From: Bacteroidales bacterium UBA1179
GTDB lineage: Bacteria; Bacteroidota; Bacteroidia; Bacteroidales; Bacteroidaceae
Assembly: GCA_002309915.1 (NCBI GenBank)
Contig: DBYT01000012.1
Location: 301 to 5,719 of the forward strand
DNA: 5,419 bases
Direction of reading: 5' to 3'
The position numbers were made by a program, and so were the translations under genes. The notes beneath the pieces are model-generated. The model was not told the DNA's origin. It did not search any database and was given only the letters and a program-made list of their open reading frames with translations. Each line of letters starts with the position of its first letter. Positions within the stretch are counted from its first letter, which is position 1. This document shows, piece by piece, positions 1 to 4,957 of this stretch.

Positions 1-70
1 CGAATCCGTCAACGCCCACAAAAAAGGAGTCTCAGTCGAGGCTCCTTTTTTTGTGGGCGTTGCGGATTCG
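1..70. repeat. Long nested inverted repeat, possibly cut by the window edge
   Basis: Positions 1-33 pair with 38-70 in an almost continuous stem. The outer block CGAATCCG (1-8) pairs with CGGATTCG (63-70). The middle block AACGCCCAC (11-19) pairs with GTGGGCGTT (53-61). The A6 tract (20-25) faces a T7 tract (46-52), and GGAGTCTC (26-33) pairs with GAGGCTCC (38-45) around loop AGTC, with one G-T wobble. T9 is unpaired and the A/T tracts differ by one base. The arm begins at base 1, so it may continue to the left. It probably closes the transcription unit left of the window, but the stem is longer than an intrinsic terminator needs, so it may also be an extragenic palindromic repeat. Confidence 0.8.
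20..52. terminator. Bidirectional intrinsic terminator
   Basis: An 8-bp stem (26-33 with 38-45, loop AGTC) is preceded by six A and followed by seven T. It therefore reads as a Rho-independent terminator on both strands. It would end a plus-strand gene lying left of the window and would also block minus-strand transcription entering from the right. The gene it serves is not visible. Confidence 0.75.
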
Positions 71-84
71 CTTTCCTTTTTTTA

Positions 85-225
85 TTTCGCTAACGCGAAA
101 GCGCCCCCTATGGGGGCTTGGCGGCCCTCCGGGACCGCGGTCTCACTCGTCGCCTCGTTCGCTCCAATACGTTTTTTACCTGCGTGAGCAAAAGGGGCCT
201 GACCCCAATTGCACGTTTGCGAATT
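85..225. repeat. Palindrome-rich extragenic region, REP-like or structured RNA
   Basis: This stretch has several short perfect hairpins in a row: TTTCGC-TAAC-GCGAAA (85-100), GCCCCC-TAT-GGGGGC (103-117), GCGGCCC-TCC-GGG-A-CCGC (121-138), the palindrome GACCGCGGTC (133-142), and GGGG-CCTGA-CCCC (194-206). CGCTTTC (69-75) can also pair with GAAAGCG (97-103), so alternative folds exist. It is much richer in G+C than the A/T-rich leader that follows. An open frame of about 60 codons crosses it (51-239), but its translation resembles no protein and follows the palindromes, so I do not call it a gene. Repetitive extragenic palindromes or a structured leader RNA are the best readings. Family membership cannot be decided from one copy. 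Confidence 0.5.
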
Positions 226-239
226 ATTGTATAAATTAG
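208..239 (+). promoter_or_regulatory. Tentative promoter of the POT transporter gene
   Basis: ATTG (208-211) could serve as a Bacteroidetes -33 box. TAAATTAG (232-239), 20 bases downstream, matches the -7 consensus TAnnTTTG except at one base. A start near 245 would give a leader of about 35 bases. On a generic sigma-70 reading, TTGCAC (209-214) and TATAAA (230-235) are 15 bases apart, shorter than usual. The -33 box abuts the GGGG-CCTGA-CCCC hairpin, so the palindromic region may affect promoter access. Confidence 0.35.
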
Positions 240-280
240 CGCCCCGTTGGATAATTATAACTAATCTATAAATAAAAAGT

Positions 281-1861
281 ATGTTTAAGGGTCAACCCAA
301 AGGCCTGTTTGCTCTGGCACTGGCCAACACAGGCGAAAGATTCGGTTACTACACCATGCTTGCCATCTTTACTCTCTACATGAGAGCCAAGTTCGGCTGG
401 GATGAGAATGCAGCCGGACAAGTTTATGCAATCTTCCTTGCAGGAGTCTATTTCATGCCGCTTCTGGGCGGAATCATAGCCGACAGGATCGGTTACGGAA
501 AGTGCGTCACCATAGGCGCTTTCGTTATGATCTTCGGTTATCTGGCACTTGCCGTACCTATGGCAACCCAGGTGATTGACAAGTGGACCCTGTTTGCCGG
601 TCTTGCCCTGATTGCAGTGGGAACCGGTTTGTTCAAGGGTAACCTGCAGGTGTTGGTGGGTAATCTCTATGATGATCCCAAGTATTCCGATAAGCGTGAC
701 GCTGCGTTCAGCCTCTTCTACATGGCGATCAACATCGGCGCTATGTTCGCGCCTGCCATGGCCAAGGCTCTCTACAACCCGCATATCGAGAGCGCCGGTT
801 ATCATTTTGTACCCATTGACAATGCAACCGTAGAGTTCGGCTCACAGTCAGGCGCATACCTGCAGTCTCTTGCCGAAGGCTATCGTCTTTGCTTCTATGT
901 TGCATGTGCATCACTGGTACTCTCTCTGCTTATCTATTTCTTCTGCCGCCCCTGGTTCAAGCATGCCGATGTCAACACCAAGCAGGCCAAGGCCAGCGAT
1001 GTTCAGGTAGTTGAACTCACTCCCAAGCAGACCAAGGACCGTATCGTGGCTCTTCTGCTTGTGTTCGCCGTTGTAATATTCTTCTGGATGGCATTCCATC
1101 AGAACGGTTCTGCCCTGACATTCTTTGCCGATAAGTACACCAAACTGAACGGTATTTCAGGTATCAACCGTATGTGGTTCAACATCTGGTCACTGGCTCT
1201 GATAGCAGTATCAATCTATACTCTGTTCGCAATATTCCAGAGCGATACAAAGAAGGCTCGTACCATCGCAGCTATCGCTACGCTGGTTCTCTGGGCAGGC
1301 GCCATCGCTTTCTATTTGCAGATGCCGGCATCTTTCAATGCTGCAACATCTGATTTCCAGCAGTTCAACCCCTTCTTCGTGGTTGCTCTTACTCCGGTAT
1401 CGGTAGCAGTATTCGGTGCTTTGGGAAAGAAAGGCAAGGAGCCCTCAGCTCCCGTAAAGATCGGTTTGGGTATGCTTCTGGCCGGTGTGGGCTTTGCCGT
1501 TATCACAGCAGCCTCGACTGACCTGATTTCACCTAAGGATCTTGGAGACTCTGCACAGAGCGTACTCAGCCCCAACTGGCTTATCGGCACCTACTTTACA
1601 CTGACCGTTGCCGAGCTGCTTCTGAGCCCCATGGGTATCAGCTTTGTAAGTAAGGTAGCTCCTCCCAAATACAAGGGTCTTATGATGGGTGGCTGGTTTG
1701 CCGCTACCGCTATCGGTAACTACCTTAGTCGTATTCCGTCAGCTCTCTGGAACAAGATTCCTCTTATGGCCAACTGGGCAATTCTGATCGGACTGTGCGT
1801 AATTGCAGGTCTTATCATGTTTGTTCTCCGCAAGAAATTGGAGGCCGCCACACAGGATTAA
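281..1861 (+). CDS. Proton-dependent oligopeptide (POT/PTR2) transporter
   Basis: This 526-residue inner-membrane MFS protein probably imports di- and tripeptides with protons. POT hallmarks are clear: NTGERFGYY in helix 1 (16-24), the MFS loop 2-3 motif GGIIADRIGYG (63-73), LFKGN (117-121), FSLFYMAINIG (143-153, the PTR2 signature), HQNG in helix 7 (273-276), FQQFNPF in helix 8 (359-366 region) and AELLLSPMG with the conserved helix-10 Glu445. I count about 14 helices. Two features are unusual. The first Glu of the ExxER proton motif is Asn16. The two extra helices (about 298-320 and 326-348) lie between helices 7 and 8, whereas known bacterial POTs carry HA/HB between helices 6 and 7. The loop between helices 5 and 6 (161-200) is also long. 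ATG281 is the first possible start, because an in-frame TAA lies at 269-271. There is no Shine-Dalgarno sequence. The gene is monocistronic in this view and converges on the peptidase gene. The family call is very sure; the exact substrate is not. Confidence 0.95.
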   Translation: MFKGQPKGLFALALANTGERFGYYTMLAIFTLYMRAKFGWDENAAGQVYAIFLAGVYFMPLLGGIIADRIGYGKCVTIGAFVMIFGYLALAVPMATQVIDKWTLFAGLALIAVGTGLFKGNLQVLVGNLYDDPKYSDKRDAAFSLFYMAINIGAMFAPAMAKALYNPHIESAGYHFVPIDNATVEFGSQSGAYLQSLAEGYRLCFYVACASLVLSLLIYFFCRPWFKHADVNTKQAKASDVQVVELTPKQTKDRIVALLLVFAVVIFFWMAFHQNGSALTFFADKYTKLNGISGINRMWFNIWSLALIAVSIYTLFAIFQSDTKKARTIAAIATLVLWAGAIAFYLQMPASFNAATSDFQQFNPFFVVALTPVSVAVFGALGKKGKEPSAPVKIGLGMLLAGVGFAVITAASTDLISPKDLGDSAQSVLSPNWLIGTYFTLTVAELLLSPMGISFVSKVAPPKYKGLMMGGWFAATAIGNYLSRIPSALWNKIPLMANWAILIGLCVIAGLIMFVLRKKLEAATQD

Positions 1862-1876
1862 TCAAACCCGCCAAAG

Positions 1877-1929
1877 TGTAACACAAAGAACCCCTCCACC
1901 GCGTTTGTGGAGGGGTTCTCTGTGTTACA
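1877..1929 (+). terminator. Strong hairpin terminating the POT gene
   Basis: Positions 1877-1899 pair with 1907-1929 in a 23-bp stem with a single A-C mismatch and a 7-base loop (CGCGTTT). The core is GAACCCCTCCAC facing GTGGAGGGGTTC. It starts 15 bases after the POT stop codon. The bases after the stem are not a T-tract, so it is not a textbook intrinsic terminator, though the 3' arm carries TTCTCTGTGTT. It should work from either direction and could shield the two convergent genes from antisense read-through. Confidence 0.65.
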
Positions 1930-1946
1930 TACCCTCTAGATGAGCT

Positions 1947-2004
1947 AGTGTCCCACAGCTAGGCGCCCAAGAAGATACCGTGAGCGGGGTGGTTGTGGGA
2001 CACT
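1947..2004 (-). terminator. Hairpin downstream of the peptidase gene, possible terminator
   Basis: AGTGTCCCACA (1947-1957) is a perfect 11-bp inverted repeat with TGTGGGACACT (1994-2004) around a 36-base loop. The direct repeat GCTAG (1944-1948 and 1958-1962) brackets the left arm. It lies 12 bases beyond the peptidase stop on the minus strand, where a terminator is expected. It lacks a T-tract and has an unusually large loop, so a repeat element is an equally good reading. Confidence 0.4.
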
Positions 2005-2016
2005 TTGGCAAGAGTA

Positions 2017-3468
2017 TCAGAATGTCCAACCGATCTTGAAGGTTGATACGCTGAGTCTGGATTTGGGCTCGCCTGCGGGTGTATCGAACAGGTCGCTGAA
2101 GTTGCTGAACAGATAGTCTTCAAAGAATACATGACCTATCTTCATGCCGAACAGGACGTGCATACCCCACTGGAGGTCTGTGGTCTTGTAGTTGAGGTTC
2201 TGGATTGATGAGTTCAATACGTAGCGTGCATTGGCGCCAAGACCCAGATATACTCTTACTGTCGGGTCATTGTTCTGCATGATCAGTGTGGCGGGAACCT
2301 CAACGGCTGACTGATTGTATTTGAGTGATGAACCGAAAAGGTTTGCCTGGTCGGGGAAGAAACTGTTGGATGTCTCATAGAAAGCACCTAAGCGGAAGCC
2401 CCACAGTTTCTTGGCATTGTACTGTGCAGTAAGCCCTGCCGACCAACCGTATTTTCCGGTTGATGTGAGTTTTGCGTCGGGGAATGATATGCTTGAACCT
2501 GTAAAACCGCCGCTTACAGCCACTTCAAAGGGCTTGAGCCTGCCTGAGTGAATCTGAGCTATCTTTCCTGTGGGACCGAATGAGGGGTCTGTAGCCATGC
2601 GTGTTGATATTCTGGTGATGAAGCTGCTGATGCTGTCCAGTCCTTCATAGTCAATCAGGTCGGCGTCATCGGCCGGCTTATGATACGGTGACTTGAGTCC
2701 TGTAAACATATGCAGTGTGGGAACGTTGTATTTCTTGGCGAAACTGCGGGTATCGGTTGCGGTCAGGATTGCGGTTTCAAACGGCTCGATGTTGAGCTTG
2801 AGTCCGCCTGCATTTGCTTGAAGCAGTTTCTTGCCATCCTTTATCGTTCCGGATCCAAGAACCTCAAGTTGGCCGTTCTTGGCATACCAGCCTACCATGT
2901 CAATGCTCATCATGCACTTTACGTTACCTATGGTTCCGTCCTGTGACATCCTGTCGGCCAGTTCCTGAGAACCCCAGAGACCCTTCTCCTCGCCGTCAAA
3001 TGCGGCAATGATTACGCTGCGCTTGAGCTTGCTCTGATTCTCCTTGAGCATACGTGCTATCTCAATGAGTGCGGTTGAACCCGATGCGTTGTCATCGGCA
3101 CCGTTGCATATCTCACCGTTCTTGTAACCTATATGGTCAAAGTGGGCACCCAAAACAATATACTCATCCTTGAGTTGGGGGTCGTTTCCGGGTATGATAC
3201 CTACAAGGTTGGCCATGTTAAGTCCGTTCTTTGTAAACGGCATCTCGAATCCTTCAGGCAGGAAAGGCTCAAGTCCCATCTGGTTCCACTCATTAAGGAT
3301 ATAGGCGCGTGCCTTAGCTCCGTCCTCGGATCCGGCCTCACGTCCGTGAAGGGAGTCCGATGCCAGATAGTACAGATGTTTCTCCAAACGTGCACGACGC
3401 TCTGCGTTCTGTGCATTTGCAAACGGGAATGCCATGATGATGGCAAGTGAAAAGATTACTTTTTTCAT
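2017..3468 (-). CDS. Secreted M28 zinc peptidase with a C-terminal outer-membrane barrel-like domain
   Basis: This 483-residue envelope enzyme is probably an aminopeptidase that trims N-terminal residues from peptides. Residues 1-19 form a signal peptide (MKK, hydrophobic core, ANA then Gln20) typical of signal peptidase I. The M28 domain spans about 25-292. Its expected metal site is complete: His109 in GAHFDHIG, bridging Asp126 in GADDNASG, Glu161 in DGEEKGLWGS with catalytic base Glu160, Asp190 in SIDMVGW, and His263 in SPYHKPADD. After a linker (293-310), residues 311-483 look like a PorT/OMP_b-brl_2 type barrel of about eight alternating strands, including VEVPATLI and RVYLGLGANARYVL, and the chain ends in Phe, as barrel proteins recognised by BAM do. 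The catalytic domain would then hang from the outer membrane, probably on the periplasmic side. The start has a clear upstream promoter and an in-frame upstream TAA, with no Shine-Dalgarno sequence. The peptidase call is very sure; the barrel call rests on pattern only. Confidence 0.93.
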   Translation of the reverse strand: MKKVIFSLAIIMAFPFANAQNAERRARLEKHLYYLASDSLHGREAGSEDGAKARAYILNEWNQMGLEPFLPEGFEMPFTKNGLNMANLVGIIPGNDPQLKDEYIVLGAHFDHIGYKNGEICNGADDNASGSTALIEIARMLKENQSKLKRSVIIAAFDGEEKGLWGSQELADRMSQDGTIGNVKCMMSIDMVGWYAKNGQLEVLGSGTIKDGKKLLQANAGGLKLNIEPFETAILTATDTRSFAKKYNVPTLHMFTGLKSPYHKPADDADLIDYEGLDSISSFITRISTRMATDPSFGPTGKIAQIHSGRLKPFEVAVSGGFTGSSISFPDAKLTSTGKYGWSAGLTAQYNAKKLWGFRLGAFYETSNSFFPDQANLFGSSLKYNQSAVEVPATLIMQNNDPTVRVYLGLGANARYVLNSSIQNLNYKTTDLQWGMHVLFGMKIGHVFFEDYLFSNFSDLFDTPAGEPKSRLSVSTFKIGWTF

Positions 3469-3501
3469 AATACAATAGTTGTTGAAATCAGTTGTTTGTT
3501 T

Positions 3502-3525
3502 GGTGTATTAATACGCTAATACACC
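3502..3525 (-). promoter_or_regulatory. Hairpin at the peptidase transcription start, possible operator or 5' stem
   Basis: GGTGTATTA (3502-3510) and TAATACACC (3517-3525) form a perfect 9-bp inverted repeat around ATACGC. The nested GTATTAATAC (3505-3514) is itself a palindrome. The element begins one base past the -7 box on the minus strand, so it covers the predicted start site. It could be an operator for a dimeric repressor or a stem at the 5' end of the mRNA that affects stability. No T-tract follows on the minus strand, so it is unlikely to be a terminator for the upstream symporter gene. Confidence 0.55.
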
Positions 3526-3526
3526 G

Positions 3527-3557
3527 CAAAGATATAGAGCAATTCCTTAATCGCAAT
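3527..3557 (-). promoter_or_regulatory. Bacteroidetes-type promoter of the peptidase gene
   Basis: On the minus strand, TATCTTTG (3534-3527) matches the -7 consensus TAnnTTTG exactly. ATTG (3557-3554) lies 19 bases upstream and fits the -33 TTTG box with one mismatch. Transcription should start near 3520-3523, giving an untranslated leader of about 52-55 bases before the ATG at 3468. The peptidase thus probably has its own promoter, although read-through from the upstream transporter pair is possible because no terminator is visible between them. The leader also holds AGTTGTT twice, 13 bases apart (3477-3483 and 3490-3496, plus strand). Confidence 0.7.
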
Positions 3558-3580
3558 ACCATTAACACATTTTAACTTGA

Positions 3581-4951
3581 TTAGAGCAGAATGTTGCTCA
3601 GCATGATCACGATGATGATCACGGGAGCAACCCAGCGGACCATGAAGTATACATATCGGAACAGCCAGGCTGGAGTCTTGGATGTGCCGTGTCCGGTAAG
3701 CTCGTCCAGGAAATCGGCTTTCTTGATACGCCAGCCTGCAAACAGAACCATTATCAGGCTGCCCACGGTAATAAGCACATCACTTGATATCACATCAAAG
3801 AAATCAAAGATGTTCATGCCCGCCAGGGTTATGCCGGCAAGTGTACCCTGAGACAGGGAGCAAATGCAGCCCAGCAGGATGATAATAATCATGCTGACTG
3901 ATACCGCCCTGTTACGTGACAAATGCCACTCCTCAATGAAATAAGCCACTATAACCTCAAGCATTGATATGGCCGATGTCACCGCGGCCAGCAGCAATGA
4001 GAGGAAGAACAGGATGGCTATGATACTGCCGCCGGGCATGGAGGCAAAGATGCCGGGTAGGGTGATGAACACCAGTCCGGGACCTGCATTGACGGCCGGA
4101 GTGGTGCCGTTCATATAGGCTATGGCATATACTGCGGGGATGATGGCCAGTCCGGCTATGATGGCGAACAGAGTGTCAATGAGTCCGGTCGATACAGCTG
4201 TCATGGCAATGTCCTCCTTGGTCTTGACGTATGATCCGTAGGTAAGAAGGATGCCTATTCCGATGCTCAGTGACATGAAGGCCTGACCCAGCGCGGTGAT
4301 GAGCACCTTGCCGTCAATCTTGCCGAAATCGGGAATGAGCAGGTATTTTGTTCCTTCGGTTGCTCCCGGAAGGGTGAGAGAGCGGATGGCCACCAGAATG
4401 ATGGTGATGGAGAGAACGGTCATCATGGGCTTGGAGAAACGCTCTATTCCGTTCTTTACTCCGCCGAAATTGGCTATTGCAGTTACGGCCAGAAAGATGG
4501 CGGTGTATACCAGGGGCTCATATGTGGAACTTATGAATCCTGTGAACGTGCCGGAGTAATCGGCCCCCGGGTCAGTGAAACTGAACGTGCAGGCCTGAGC
4601 CAGGTACTTTACCGACCATCCTCCCACTACTGTATAGAAGGCCATTATGACAATGGGTGTGAGCAGGGTTATGAATCCGGCCCAGCGCCAGCGCGGAGCG
4701 CCCAGATTGTCATAGACGCGGGTCACGTTGCTGCGGCATTTGCGGCCAAGTGTGATCTCGGTCATAAGTACCGGCAGGCAGATGGTGAGCAGAAGTATCA
4801 GATAGACGAATATGAATGCGCCGCCTCCGTTCTGGGCTGCCAGGAAGGGGAATCTCCACAAGTTACCCAGACCCACGGCCGAACCGGCCAGGGCCATTAT
4901 CATTCCAAAATGGCTCTCAAAACGCTCCTTGCGTCTCTCCCTTCTCTCCAT
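3581..4951 (-). CDS. Sodium-dependent amino-acid symporter, NSS (SLC6/LeuT) family
   Basis: This 456-residue inner-membrane protein takes up an amino acid with sodium. Helix 1 has the family signature GSAVGLGNLWRFP (23-35) followed by NGGGAF (41-46). Aligned by eye to LeuT, the Na2 ligands are kept (Gly23, Val26, Ala322, Thr325, Ser326). In the Na1 site Ala25 and Asn30 are kept, the helix-6 Thr is Ser227, and the helix-7 Asn appears to be Asp259. Substrate-side Tyr106 and gate residues Arg33 and Asp386 are also present. The unwound helix-6 segment is SLSIGIG (227-233). I count 11 helices, the last at about 430-454, as in most bacterial members; LeuT has 12. The acidic helix-7 residue suggests chloride-independent transport. 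The gene starts 6 bases after the stop of the upstream MFS gene and in the same frame, so they form an operon. The first ATG after that stop fixes the start. Substrate is unknown; aromatic, branched or other neutral amino acids are all possible. Confidence 0.95.
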   Translation of the reverse strand: MERRERRKERFESHFGMIMALAGSAVGLGNLWRFPFLAAQNGGGAFIFVYLILLLTICLPVLMTEITLGRKCRSNVTRVYDNLGAPRWRWAGFITLLTPIVIMAFYTVVGGWSVKYLAQACTFSFTDPGADYSGTFTGFISSTYEPLVYTAIFLAVTAIANFGGVKNGIERFSKPMMTVLSITIILVAIRSLTLPGATEGTKYLLIPDFGKIDGKVLITALGQAFMSLSIGIGILLTYGSYVKTKEDIAMTAVSTGLIDTLFAIIAGLAIIPAVYAIAYMNGTTPAVNAGPGLVFITLPGIFASMPGGSIIAILFFLSLLLAAVTSAISMLEVIVAYFIEEWHLSRNRAVSVSMIIIILLGCICSLSQGTLAGITLAGMNIFDFFDVISSDVLITVGSLIMVLFAGWRIKKADFLDELTGHGTSKTPAWLFRYVYFMVRWVAPVIIIVIMLSNILL

Positions 4952-4957
4952 CAGTGC

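Larger units (their letters stand above)
1870..2009. repeat. 140-base composite inverted repeat in the convergent gap
   Basis: GCCAAAGTGT (1870-1879) is the exact reverse complement of ACACTTTGGC (2000-2009). The similarity extends inward imperfectly, as GCCAAAGTGTnnCACAA on both strands. The two arms enclose the two hairpins annotated separately and fill nearly all of the 155-base gap between the convergent stop codons. No target-site duplication is visible at the ends. It may be a paired extragenic palindrome, a small MITE-like relic, or simply two terminators that share a motif. Confidence 0.5.

Noticed and set aside
51..239. Open frame of 62 codons on the plus strand before the POT gene
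   Set aside because: It runs through a chain of palindromes, has low-complexity Pro/Gly/Arg-rich translation, no ribosome-binding context and no family resemblance.
1..280. CRISPR array or tRNA gene in the leading gene-free stretch
   Set aside because: There are no regularly spaced direct repeats and no cloverleaf with an acceptor stem and T-loop consensus. The structure is a set of unrelated hairpins.
266..805. Open frame of 179 codons antisense to the POT gene
   Set aside because: It is the complement of a clear transporter gene with conserved motifs. The translation is Cys/His-rich without domain character, as antisense shadows often are.
1870..2009. Complete insertion sequence
   Set aside because: There is no room for a transposase and no visible target duplication. 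Only a non-coding repeat or a MITE-like relic is possible.
3133..3450. Open frame of 105 codons antisense to the peptidase signal peptide and catalytic domain
   Set aside because: The opposite strand carries the complete M28 motifs. Nothing suggests a promoter or a protein family for this frame.
3502..3525. Terminator of the NSS symporter gene
   Set aside because: The stem is A/T-rich, no T-tract follows on the minus strand, and it lies downstream of a good promoter, so a start-site element is more likely.
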